A program made the position numbers and the translations under genes. The notes below the pieces were generated by a model. The model was not told where the DNA came from and did not search any database. It saw only the letters and a program-made list of their open reading frames with translations. Of a DNA stretch of 64,000 bases, positions 49,761-57,949 are shown one piece after another (within the stretch, counting starts at the first letter, position 1; each line of letters starts with the position of its first letter). The stretch comes from Sinomonas sp. R1AF57 (GTDB lineage: Bacteria; Actinomycetota; Actinomycetes; Actinomycetales; Micrococcaceae): assembly GCF_002224485.1 (NCBI RefSeq), contig NZ_CP022463.1, positions 1,646,817-1,710,816 of the forward strand, written 5' to 3'.

Positions 49761-51158
49761 TCAGACGGTGATCAGAGGGGCGTCTGCTGGCCCTGCGGAC
49801 CGGCTCGTGGAGGCCGCGCGGAGCGCGGCCACGGCGTCGGCGAGCTCCTCCGGCGAAGCGGTGAAGGGCAGTCTGAGCCGGTGCTCGAACGCTCCGTCGA
49901 AGCCGAAGCGCGGGCCAGCGGTCAGGGCGACCCCGCGGGCGTGCGCGGCCACGACGAGCCGGGACGAGGACAGGGGCGAGCAGTCCGCCCAGACGGCCAT
50001 CCCGCCGTCGGGCTGCGTGAACCGCCACTCTGGGAAGCCCTCCGCGAGGGCGCCCGTGAGGGTATCCAGTCCCGCCGCGAGACGGGTGCGCCGCTCCGCC
50101 ACCAGGAGGTCCTCGCGGGCGAGCAGCTCGGCTGCGACGAGCTGCTCGAAGACAGGCGTGCCGAGGTCGAGGGCCGGGCGGGCCTGCGCGAGCCGTGCGA
50201 GGACGGAGCGCGGCGCCCTGATCCAGCCGATCCGGAGGCCGCCCCACGCGAGCTTGGACAGGCCGCCGAGGGTCACCGATGTCGGCGACCATGCGGCGAG
50301 CGGCGCGAGCGGGCCGCGCCGGATGTCGAGCAGGGCAGTCGTCTCGTCGGCCACGAGGAGGGTCCCGTGGCGTTCGGCGAGGCGCGCGAGCCGCTCCCGG
50401 CCCTCGGGCGCCAGGCTCGCGCCGGTGGGGTTCTGGAAGTCGGGCATGACGTAGGCCACGGTGGGCGACGCGGCGGCGAATGCCTCCTCCGCCGCCTCGA
50501 GGTCCCAGCCGCCCGGGCTGACCGGGATCCCCACGAGCCGTGCCTTGGCGGCGAGGAGCGTGTCCATGGCATGCGGGTAGGTCGGCTGTTCGACGGCGGC
50601 GCGGTCCCCCGGCGCCACGAGTGCCCGGGCGATCAGCGACAGCCCGTGCTGGACGCCGGTGGTGATGAGGACCTGCTCGGGGTCGGTGGCCGCGCCGCGA
50701 CGCGTGAAGTGCTCGGCGACCGCGACGCGGAGGCGGGGGAGCCCGAGCAGCTCATACCCGGACCCACCGAGCTCGGCCCCGATCTGCGCTGCGGCACGCC
50801 CGTAGCACTCCTCCACGACTCCTGCAGCAGGCATGGCGGCCTTGGTGAGGTCCAGGATCCCGGAGGCGTCCGGGGCAGGCAGTGCAGGGCCGCCGGGGAG
50901 CACGACGTAGCTCCCCGAGCCGCGCACGCTGGTGAGGGCACCGAGGTCGCGGAGCCGTCCGTAGGCTGCCGCCACCGTGGTGCGGGACAGCCCGAGCGTG
51001 AGCGCAAGGTCCCGCTCGGCCGGCAGCCGCGTCCGGTCGGGCAGGCGACCGTCGACCGAGAGGAGGCGGAGCCGCTCGGCAAGCTCGGCATAGGCGGGGC
51101 CGCCGTGCCGCCACGAGCCCAGCAGGCGGGCGAGGCGGACCGATGTGATGGAGGCCAT
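49761..51158 (-). CDS. MocR-type PLP-dependent regulator (YczR-like)
   Basis: A 465-aa GntR-type winged helix (about 20-90, LPAERDLALTLGLSRTTVAAAY) fused to a fold-type I aminotransferase domain. The PLP lysine is in GGLSKLAWGGLRIGW and the Asp partner in VMPDFQNPTG. It is divergent from a YczE-type membrane protein across 62 bases, the known YczR-YczE arrangement, so it very likely regulates that gene. Effector unknown. Confidence 0.92.
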   Translation of the reverse strand: MASITSVRLARLLGSWRHGGPAYAELAERLRLLSVDGRLPDRTRLPAERDLALTLGLSRTTVAAAYGRLRDLGALTSVRGSGSYVVLPGGPALPAPDASGILDLTKAAMPAAGVVEECYGRAAAQIGAELGGSGYELLGLPRLRVAVAEHFTRRGAATDPEQVLITTGVQHGLSLIARALVAPGDRAAVEQPTYPHAMDTLLAAKARLVGIPVSPGGWDLEAAEEAFAAASPTVAYVMPDFQNPTGASLAPEGRERLARLAERHGTLLVADETTALLDIRRGPLAPLAAWSPTSVTLGGLSKLAWGGLRIGWIRAPRSVLARLAQARPALDLGTPVFEQLVAAELLAREDLLVAERRTRLAAGLDTLTGALAEGFPEWRFTQPDGGMAVWADCSPLSSSRLVVAAHARGVALTAGPRFGFDGAFEHRLRLPFTASPEELADAVAALRAASTSRSAGPADAPLITV

Positions 51159-51220
51159 CAGTCCACGATAGATGAATTGGACCTTTGCGAGGAGGCCAAT
51201 CGCCGGGCAGGATCGTCACC
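51159..51220. promoter_or_regulatory. yczR-yczE intergenic region with promoter and candidate operator
   Basis: Rightward promoter: TTGCGA (51185-51190), 17-base spacer, CAGGAT (51208-51213), seven bases before the ATG at 51221 (leaderless). AATTGGACC (51176-51183) and AGGCCAAT form a loose inverted pair across the -35 and spacer, a plausible MocR binding site. Confidence 0.55.
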
Positions 51221-51904
51221 ATGCACCGACCCAGCGCACTCGCCACGGCCTTCCTCACCAGCCCGCGCCTCGCCGTCCGGCTTGTCCGCCTCTACGCCGG
51301 GCTCGCAGGGTACGGGCTCGCGATCGCCCTCCTGCTGCGCTCGGGCCTCGGGGCATCCCCGTGGGACGTCCTCGGCCAGGGAATCGCGCTCGCAACCGGC
51401 ATGAGCTTCGGCGTCGCGACCATCGCGATCAGCGCCGCGGTCCTGGTGCTGTGGGTGCCGCTGCGCGAGCGGCCCGGGTGGGGGACCCTCTCCAATGCGG
51501 CGCTCGTCGGGGTCTTCGCCGACCTCGGGCTCTCGTGGGTTCCGGCGGCCAGCGGGCTCGCGCTCCAGTCGCTCGCCTTCGCCGGCGGGCTGGCCCTGCT
51601 GGCGGCCGCTTCCGCGCTCTACCTCGGCGCAGGCCTGGGTGCGGGGCCCCGTGACGGGCTCATGACCGGGCTGGTCCGCCGGACGGGGTGGCCTGTGTGG
51701 GCAGTGCGATCGGGCATCGAGCTCAGTGTCGTCGCCCTGGGATGGCTGCTGGGCGGGACGGTGGGAGTGGGCACGGCCGTCTTCGCGTTCGGCATCGGCC
51801 CGCTCATCCAGGTCGCCGTACGCCTCTTCCGCGTGGACCTCGCCGGGCCCCGCACGACGGCGGTGCCCCGCCCCGAGCGGGTCAGCGGCGCCGCAGCACG
51901 CTGA
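51221..51904 (+). CDS. yczE: YczE-family membrane protein
   Basis: A 227-aa integral membrane protein with about five helices. Conserved-looking LLLRSGLGASPWDVLGQGIAL and GLGAGPRDGLMTGLVRRTGWP loops are the two related halves of the family. Function is unclear (linked to surfactin-type phenotypes in Bacillus; transport suspected). ATG at 51221 follows the promoter directly. Its 3' end overlaps the convergent methyltransferase gene by 23 bases. Confidence 0.88.
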   Translation: MHRPSALATAFLTSPRLAVRLVRLYAGLAGYGLAIALLLRSGLGASPWDVLGQGIALATGMSFGVATIAISAAVLVLWVPLRERPGWGTLSNAALVGVFADLGLSWVPAASGLALQSLAFAGGLALLAAASALYLGAGLGAGPRDGLMTGLVRRTGWPVWAVRSGIELSVVALGWLLGGTVGVGTAVFAFGIGPLIQVAVRLFRVDLAGPRTTAVPRPERVSGAAAR

Positions 51905-52739
51905 GTTCCATGGCTGCCGTCGCGGCCACCGGCTCGTCCCCGAGGACGGCCAGCAGTTCCTCCCGCGAGTGGTGGTGCCCCGCAGGGCCCATGAGCGCCA
52001 GATCCACCGCCGCCTCGTGCGTGAGCGGCAGGGTGAAGGAAAGCCGCGTGCGCGAGACCGGCTCCCAGTGCTCGGAGGCCTCCCGTTCGAGCGCCTCGGC
52101 CTTGCCCTCGGGCACGTCCAGCATCGGCAGCCGGCCGCGCAGCTCGGCCAGGTGCCCTGGAAGAGGCGTCACGACGCACAGGAGCCCGCCCGTGCGCGTC
52201 ACGCGGGCGAACTCGGGCAGGTTGCGGGGAGCGAAGACGTCCAAGACGGCGTCGACGCTCGCGTCGGCCAGCGGCAGGCGCCTCCAGAGGTCCCACACGA
52301 CGGCGGCGACGCCCGGGATCTTCGCGGCGCGCCGGAGTGCGTGGGGGGAGAGGTCGAGCGCGACGGCGCGGGCACGCCGTCGTGCGTCTGCCCGGTGTGC
52401 GGCGAGCACCGCGGCGAGGTAGTAGCCGGTCCCCGCACCGGCATCGAGGATGGCGGCGTCGTCGGGCAGGGCCGCGCAGGCGTGCGCGAGGGCGTCGGCG
52501 GCGGGCGCGTAGTGGCCGGCTGCCAGGAAGCGATCGCGGGCCAGGACCATCTGGGCGGTGTCCGGGGTGAACCTGCTCCCGCGGCCCGTGAGGAAGTTGA
52601 CGTAGCCCTGCCGCGCGGCGTCGTACCGGTGGCCTGACAGGCACACGAGCGACCTCGGGCGGCTCTCCCCGCCGTCCCACGCTGAGCCGCACTGGGGACA
52701 GAGAAGGAGGTCCTGGGCGTCCGAGAGCATGGTGCCCAT
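51882..52739 (-). CDS. RlmA-like 23S rRNA (guanine-N1)-methyltransferase
   Basis: A 285-aa SAM methyltransferase. An N-terminal zinc site (LLCPQCGSAW, then LVCLSGHRYD) precedes the methyltransferase domain with ILDAGAGTGYYLAAVLA and VLDVFAPRNLPEFARV. This is the RlmA/TlrB architecture, which methylates G745/G748 of 23S rRNA; TlrB types give macrolide resistance, so a resistance role is possible. ATG at 52739 is chosen; the second in-frame ATG, at 52730, is an alternative. It lies 13 bases after def on the same strand. Confidence 0.87.
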   Translation of the reverse strand: MGTMLSDAQDLLLCPQCGSAWDGGESRPRSLVCLSGHRYDAARQGYVNFLTGRGSRFTPDTAQMVLARDRFLAAGHYAPAADALAHACAALPDDAAILDAGAGTGYYLAAVLAAHRADARRRARAVALDLSPHALRRAAKIPGVAAVVWDLWRRLPLADASVDAVLDVFAPRNLPEFARVTRTGGLLCVVTPLPGHLAELRGRLPMLDVPEGKAEALEREASEHWEPVSRTRLSFTLPLTHEAAVDLALMGPAGHHHSREELLAVLGDEPVAATAAMELSVLRRR

Positions 52740-52752
52740 CGTAGGCCCGCCG

Positions 52753-53415
52753 CTAGAAGCCGAGCTCCCGCGCGGCCCGCTCGGGGGTGGGGTGCGCCCA
52801 GCGGGCCGAGTACTCGCCGTTCGAGGACAGCGAGCGCAGCTCGGCCCTGTCAAGGTAGAGGGTGCCGTTGAGGTGGTCCGTCTCGTGCTGCATGATCCGC
52901 GCCTGCCAGCCCGAGAACTCGGCGGCCCGCGCCGCGCCGTCGGGGGCGGTCCAGCGCGCCTCGACCCGACGGGGGCGCCGCACCACGGCGGTATAGCCGC
53001 GCACCGACAGGCAGCCTTCGTAGAAGGCGTCGCGCTCGTCGCCGGACGGAACGCAGACCGGGTTCAGCACCGCGAAGAACGGCAGTGGCGCTCGCGATCT
53101 GGCCTGCGCGACCTCGTGGTCCACCGCCCACGAGTCCTCGACCACTGCGAGCCGGAGGGGCAGGCCGATCTGCGGCGCCGCCAGCCCGACGCCCGGTGCG
53201 GCATGCATGGTCCTGCGCATGATGTCCACGAGCGCGGCCAGGAGGGCGGCGTCGAACTGGCCGTCGAAGGGCAGCGCACGCGTGCGCAGGACCGGGTGCC
53301 CGGCCTGGACGATGGCCGGCAGGGACGCCGCGGCGACGATTTCCGCGGCCGCCTCCGCCAGCCGTCCGGGGGACCACGTGCTCGCGGGGGCGGCGTGCGG
53401 CGGGTGCAGGGTCAT
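52753..53415 (-). CDS. def: Peptide deformylase
   Basis: It removes the formyl group from nascent protein N-termini. All three motifs are present: GVGLAAPQIGLP, EGCLSVRGY and QHETDHLNG, giving the Cys and two His metal ligands with catalytic Glu. The 220-aa protein has a longer N-terminal part than the minimal enzyme. Its ATG overlaps the stop of the upstream lipoprotein gene (ATGA at 53412-53415). Probably a second, accessory deformylase, since it is not beside fmt here; that is inference. Confidence 0.94.
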   Translation of the reverse strand: MTLHPPHAAPASTWSPGRLAEAAAEIVAAASLPAIVQAGHPVLRTRALPFDGQFDAALLAALVDIMRRTMHAAPGVGLAAPQIGLPLRLAVVEDSWAVDHEVAQARSRAPLPFFAVLNPVCVPSGDERDAFYEGCLSVRGYTAVVRRPRRVEARWTAPDGAARAAEFSGWQARIMQHETDHLNGTLYLDRAELRSLSSNGEYSARWAHPTPERAARELGF

Positions 53416-54287
53416 GGGCCGAAGCCTAGATCGCGGCAGATGCGGATGACCGCGTCGTACAGCTGCCCGCGGAGCGCGGGGGAGGCCGCGACTTTGACGA
53501 CCCCCTCCTGCCCGGCGACGTCGAGGGCCAGCGGGATGAGCGTGCCCACCTTGTCCTCGGCGACGGCGTGGGGGTCGCAGCGGGCGGGCCGCACGACGAT
53601 CGCCACACCGCTGCCCGGCACAAGGGGGACGTCGCGTGGCCAGGGCGCGCAGGAGTCCTCGGCCAGCAGCGTCGTGGACCCGACGGAGCGTAGGACGGCC
53701 GGCCCGAGGGTGCCCGGGGAGGACCCGGCCGCGCCGGCGCCGACAGCTGGTGGGCCCACCACAAGCTCCAGCGCGGCGGTGTCCGGGAAGGGGCCCGGCG
53801 CGAGCGCGTCCTCGAGGCCAAGCGTGACCGCCGCCCCGGCGCGGTCGGCGAAGCAGCGCTCGCCGTGCACCCGGGCGAGCACGCCGTGCTGGTCCTGGGC
53901 GGGCAGGAGTGCGGTGGTCCCGTCCGTGAGGGCCACTCTGAGCGCAGGTGATCCGCCTCCCTCTGCGCCACAGAGCGCGGGCCCGAGAGCGGCGGGCAGG
54001 CTCTTCGTCTGGCCGCCCGGGAGCACCGTGTTCCCGGTCCACACGGTTCCGGGCCCGAAGCGGGTATCGATGAGCTCCACCCGGGTGACGGTCGGGTCCG
54101 TTCCAGCGGCGGCCGTCAGCTGGAAGACGATCCCGCCACCGGCGTACTGGTCCCTGAACTGGTCCACCGCGGCGACCAGGGCCGCGGCTGGGCCAGTTCC
54201 CGTGGCCGCCGGCGCCTGTGCGGGGGACGTGCAGCCGGTCGCGGCGAGGACCACCGCACTCAGCGCAGCGAGCCTGGGCAGACGCAT
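53412..54287 (-). CDS. Lipoprotein of unknown function
   Basis: A 291-aa secreted lipoprotein with a signal peptide ending AATGC (Cys19). The rest is Gly/Ala/Pro-rich beta-type sequence with four further cysteines that could form disulfides (LCGAE, ERCFADR, DSCAPWP, ARCDPH), plus one near the end (RICRDL). I do not recognise a family. It is coupled to def by an ATGA overlap and lies 18 bases after the lysR gene. Confidence 0.75.
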   Translation of the reverse strand: MRLPRLAALSAVVLAATGCTSPAQAPAATGTGPAAALVAAVDQFRDQYAGGGIVFQLTAAAGTDPTVTRVELIDTRFGPGTVWTGNTVLPGGQTKSLPAALGPALCGAEGGGSPALRVALTDGTTALLPAQDQHGVLARVHGERCFADRAGAAVTLGLEDALAPGPFPDTAALELVVGPPAVGAGAAGSSPGTLGPAVLRSVGSTTLLAEDSCAPWPRDVPLVPGSGVAIVVRPARCDPHAVAEDKVGTLIPLALDVAGQEGVVKVAASPALRGQLYDAVIRICRDLGFGP

Positions 54288-54305
54288 GCCTCCAGCGTAT
54301 GGCCC

Positions 54306-55193
54306 TTAGCCCTCTGGGGACACGATGCGGAGGAAGTCCTCGGCCGTGCGGGAGAGCGGGACGGCGCCGGACCACACCGCGCGCAGAACCCGTCTGAGCC
54401 GCAGCCCTTCCACGGGGACCTCCGCGAGCCGGCCGCTGCGCAGCGCAAGCTGGACGGCGAGCCGGCTCACGACGCCGGGCCCGAGACCGGCCGCGACGCT
54501 CGCCGCGAGCGCCGCGTTGCTGCCCACCTCGAACCGAGGGCCCGAGCCGTGCGGAGCGAGAGCGCGGTCGGTCGTCTGGCGGGTCCCCGAGCCGGGCTCG
54601 CGGACCACGAGCCCAGCCGCCGCGACCTGCGCGGGCGAGGGGCCGCCGTCGTGCACCCACGGGTGGTCGGGGCGCACGACGACGACCAGTTCGTCCCGCC
54701 CGACGTCCAGGTAGCGGAAGCCGGTCTGGACGGTCGGACCCTCGACGAAGCCGAGGTCGGCCGCGCCGGTGCGGAGCCGGTCGAAGACCTCGTCGGAGTT
54801 GCCGACGTCGAGGGTCGGTGCGAGCCCCGGGAGGCGCTCCTGGGCGGCGGCGAGCCACGCCGGCATGAGGTGCTCCGCGACCGTCAGGGAGGCGCACAGG
54901 CGGAGCGCGCCGCGCTCGCGCTCGAGGGCACCGACGGCTCGGGCGACGTTCTCCGCCGCCTCGATCACCTCCGCGGCGAGCCCGGCGACCACCCGTCCGC
55001 GGTCGGTGAGGCCCGTCCCCCTCGGCGTGCGCGTGGCGAGGGCGAAGCCGGCAGACCGCTCCATCTGCTCGAGCAGCCGCGAGGCGTTGGGCTGCGCCAT
55101 CCCGGTCTGCCGGGCGGCCGCGCCGATGCTCCCCTCCGACGCGATCGCCGCGAGCAGGCGGAAATGCCGAAGGTCCCAGTCCCGAACAGTCAT
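54306..55193 (-). CDS. LysR-family transcription regulator
   Basis: A 295-aa LysR regulator: helix-turn-helix at about 5-65 (LRHFRLLAAIASEGSIGAAARQTGMAQPNASRLLEQME), shown as LRHFRLLAAI and GAAARQTGMAQPNASRLL, then a periplasmic-binding-like effector domain. It is divergent from the YeiH transporter gene, the usual arrangement in which a CbbR/CysB-like LysR controls yeiH. An ATG seven codons upstream (55214) is possible. It heads a leftward operon with the lipoprotein, def and methyltransferase genes. Confidence 0.9.
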   Translation of the reverse strand: MTVRDWDLRHFRLLAAIASEGSIGAAARQTGMAQPNASRLLEQMERSAGFALATRTPRGTGLTDRGRVVAGLAAEVIEAAENVARAVGALERERGALRLCASLTVAEHLMPAWLAAAQERLPGLAPTLDVGNSDEVFDRLRTGAADLGFVEGPTVQTGFRYLDVGRDELVVVVRPDHPWVHDGGPSPAQVAAAGLVVREPGSGTRQTTDRALAPHGSGPRFEVGSNAALAASVAAGLGPGVVSRLAVQLALRSGRLAEVPVEGLRLRRVLRAVWSGAVPLSRTAEDFLRIVSPEG

Positions 55194-55207
55194 ATCACCA
55201 GCATATG
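55191..55207. promoter_or_regulatory. Candidate LysR binding site
   Basis: CATAT (55191-55195) and ATATG (55203-55207) form an inverted repeat with a T-N11-A core, the standard LysR box, over the lysR start and upstream of yeiH. Confidence 0.5.
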
Positions 55208-55263
55208 GGTCCATTTGGAACCGGCGGCTACTGCGATCCCTGCTAGGACGGAACCATGGAAGG

Positions 55264-56301
55264 ATGCCCTTGACCGAACGTGCTCCGCAGAGACTCCCGA
55301 AGGCCAGTGCCTCGTCCCTGCGCTCCGCCCTCCGCCGCTTCGCCCCAGGCGCCGGCGCCGCGCTCGCCGGGGCGGCCCTTGCGGCAGGCATGGCCGTGGT
55401 CCTGCCGGGCACCAGCGCGCTGCTGGTGGCGATCGCGCTCGGCGTCGTCGCCGCGAACGTGGGCCTGCTTCCCGGCTGGGCAGGGCCCGGCCTCGCGCTC
55501 GCGGCGCGCGTGCCCCTGCGCCTGGGCATCGTGCTCCTCGGCCTCCAGCTCTCCCTCCCGCAGCTGGCCGCCCTCGGTTGGGGAATCCCCGTGCTGGCAG
55601 CGGCGGTGGTCTCGACGGGGCTCTTCGCGACCCTGGCGATGGGCCGGCTCCTGCGCGTGCCGCCGCGCCAGGCACTCCTGATCGCGTGCGGGTTCTCCAT
55701 CTGCGGAGCGGCCGCAGTGGCGGGCGTCGAATCCGTGGTGCAGGCCGACGAGGAGGAGACGGTCACGGCGGTGGCGCTGGTGGTCCTGTTCGGCACCCTC
55801 ATGATCCCGGCCCTGCCGCTCGTCGCCGCCGCCCTGGGCCTGAGGGCGGAGGTCTCAGCGGTGTGGGCAGGAGCCAGCGTCCACGAGATCGCCCAGGTCG
55901 TGGCCGTGTCAGGCGCGCTCGGGGGCGGTGCCATCGGACTCGCTGTGACCGTCAAGCTGGCCCGGGTCCTGATGCTCGCCCCCGTCGCGGCGATCCTCGG
56001 GTGGCGGATGAGGCGTGATGGCGCCGCGGACGGCCGACGCCGGCCGCCCCTGGTCCCGCTCTTCGTCATCGGCTTCGTCGCTCTCGTGCTCGTGGGCAGC
56101 GTCGTGCAGGTGCCCGACGGGGTCCGTGCCGCGGCGCAGACGCTCCAGACGTTCCTGCTCGCGACGGCGATGTTCGCCCTGGGAGCCGGCGTCCGGATCC
56201 GTTCGCTCGCCCGGCGTGGCGGGCGTCCGCTCGCCCTCGCCCTCGGCTCGACGCTGGCTGTGGGGGCGGTCGGCCTCGCCGGTGCCTTGATCGTGGCCTA
56301 G
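55264..56301 (+). CDS. YeiH-family putative sulfate/anion exporter
   Basis: A 345-aa protein with about ten membrane helices. Family features include IALGVVAANVGLLPGWAGPGL, LACGFSICGAAAVAGVESV-like IACGFSICGAAAVAG and VWAGASVHEIAQVVA. It is divergent from lysR. The start is uncertain: ATG at 55264 is used. A 5-codon frame (ATG 55256, MEGCP, stop 55271-55273) overlaps it in another frame, just behind a weak TAGGAC -10 box. An arylsulfotransferase gene follows 85 bases later. Confidence 0.85.
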   Translation: MPLTERAPQRLPKASASSLRSALRRFAPGAGAALAGAALAAGMAVVLPGTSALLVAIALGVVAANVGLLPGWAGPGLALAARVPLRLGIVLLGLQLSLPQLAALGWGIPVLAAAVVSTGLFATLAMGRLLRVPPRQALLIACGFSICGAAAVAGVESVVQADEEETVTAVALVVLFGTLMIPALPLVAAALGLRAEVSAVWAGASVHEIAQVVAVSGALGGGAIGLAVTVKLARVLMLAPVAAILGWRMRRDGAADGRRRPPLVPLFVIGFVALVLVGSVVQVPDGVRAAAQTLQTFLLATAMFALGAGVRIRSLARRGGRPLALALGSTLAVGAVGLAGALIVA

Positions 56302-56374
56302 GGGACGAGCCGGCCGGATCCAGATCCTCAGCTGGACCACAGCTGGAAGCGCACGGGTACATAGGCGCCGCTTC

Positions 56375-56380
56375 TAGCGT
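56375..56380 (+). promoter_or_regulatory. -10 box, leaderless arylsulfotransferase gene
   Basis: TAGCGT is six bases before the ATG at 56387. Confidence 0.45.
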
Positions 56381-56386
56381 GGGGGC

Positions 56387-57907
56387 ATGGTCAGGGTCAG
56401 TCGCCGCCACTTCCTTCAGGGCGCCGGACTCGCGGTTGTCGGTGCAGTGGCCGGAGCGGGCGCGGCCCGTTCCGGGGCCTTACCCCTTCCGGCGGGTGCC
56501 TCCGCCGCGACACCGGTGCACGCGCCGTCACCGTCGCCCCCGCCGCCGTCAAGCGGCGCGGCCGCCGGCCTCCCCGACCGGACCTTCACGAGCACCGCCC
56601 TCACGGCGCCCCACGTGAGCGTGTGGACCGACGCGGCGACAGCCCCGGGCCTCCTGTTCACCGGCCCCATGGGTCATGGCGCCAACGGACTCATCACGGA
56701 CAGCAACGGCTCGCCGGTATGGATGGAGCCCACGGGGGCCGGTGTGACCGACCTGCGGGTCCAGACCTACCGCGGCTCGCCAGTCCTGACCTACTGGAGC
56801 GGCACCAGCGTGGGGGGACACGGCGAGGGCACCGGGATCATCCGTGACACCTCCTACGCCGTGGTCGCCCAGGTCTCGGCCGCCGATGGGCTCAAGGCGG
56901 ACCTGCACGAGTTCACTCTCACCGGGGAGGGCACCGCGCTGCTGACGTCCTACCCCACCATTCGGGCCGACCTCAGCTCACTCGGCGGACCCGCAGCCGG
57001 GTTCATGTACGACTGCCGCGTGCAGGAGGTCGACGTCGCCACGGGGGACCTCGTCTTCGACTGGACGGCGTCGCAGCACATTGCGTTCGCAGAATCGTTC
57101 CTCAGACCGGGGGACGACCCCGCAGCGGACGGCCACTCACCGGATACGGCCTTCGACCCATTCCACATCAACTCCGTGGACCGCCGCCCGGACGGCTACC
57201 TCGTCTCTGCCCGGCACACCCACACCGCGTATCTCGTGGACCGTACGGGGAACGTCGTGTGGCGTCTCGGCGGACGCAGGAGCGACTTCGCCATTCCGGC
57301 CGAGGCCGCCTTCGCGTGGCAGCACGACGTCCGCCAACGGCCAGGCGGCATCATCAGCATGTTCGACAACCACTACAGGGACGGGTCCACCGGGATATCC
57401 CACGGACTCCTCCTCGCCGTCGACGAGTCCGCCCACACCGCGGCACTCGCGCTCGCCCTTGAGCACGGCGGCCATCGGGGCAACGCGATGGGCAACGTCC
57501 AGTTCCTCGACGACGGCCACTACCTCGTGGGCTGGGGCGCCGACCCTGCCGCCACCGAGTTCGCCGCGGACGGCACGGCGATCTCCGAGGCGACCGGAAT
57601 CGGCAGCGGGTGCTACCGCGCCTACCGCCACGTCTGGTCGGCCACGCCCTCGACGTCGCCCGACATCGCGGTCGTGCCCGGTAACGGCTCGACCATGCAG
57701 GCGTTCGTGAGCTGGAACGGTGCCACCGAGGTGGCCGCCTGGAGGCTGCTCACCGGCCCGGATCCGGAGCGCCTTGTCGAGGCAGCGGTGGTGAAGAAGC
57801 GCGGCTTCGAGACGAACGCGGCAGTCGCAGCGGCGGCGTACCTTGCCGTCGAAGCCCTCGACGGCGAGGCCGGCCTCCTCGCGACGTCGGCCGTGATCGC
57901 AGCGTAG
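56387..57907 (+). CDS. Arylsulfotransferase family protein, Tat-exported
   Basis: A 506-aa protein with a twin-arginine signal SRRHFLQGAGLAVVGAVAG, then a Pro/Ser linker and a beta-propeller-like domain with VWRLGGRRSDF and AWQHDVRQRPGG. This matches the arylsulfotransferase (Arylsulfotran_2) family, which would move sulfate between phenolic compounds without PAPS. The tail is Ala-rich. It lies behind the YeiH gene, so a shared role in sulfur or sulfonate handling is suggested but not shown. Export would depend on the TatAC genes in this window. Confidence 0.8.
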   Translation: MVRVSRRHFLQGAGLAVVGAVAGAGAARSGALPLPAGASAATPVHAPSPSPPPPSSGAAAGLPDRTFTSTALTAPHVSVWTDAATAPGLLFTGPMGHGANGLITDSNGSPVWMEPTGAGVTDLRVQTYRGSPVLTYWSGTSVGGHGEGTGIIRDTSYAVVAQVSAADGLKADLHEFTLTGEGTALLTSYPTIRADLSSLGGPAAGFMYDCRVQEVDVATGDLVFDWTASQHIAFAESFLRPGDDPAADGHSPDTAFDPFHINSVDRRPDGYLVSARHTHTAYLVDRTGNVVWRLGGRRSDFAIPAEAAFAWQHDVRQRPGGIISMFDNHYRDGSTGISHGLLLAVDESAHTAALALALEHGGHRGNAMGNVQFLDDGHYLVGWGADPAATEFAADGTAISEATGIGSGCYRAYRHVWSATPSTSPDIAVVPGNGSTMQAFVSWNGATEVAAWRLLTGPDPERLVEAAVVKKRGFETNAAVAAAAYLAVEALDGEAGLLATSAVIAA

Positions 57908-57949
57908 GGTAGGACCCGCAGAAGACACCGTCGGAAACGGAGGTGGGCG

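Noticed and set aside
54306-56069. LysR gene extended to 587 codons
   Set aside because: The extra 290 residues are antisense to the YeiH gene and low-complexity; the LysR fold begins at 55193.
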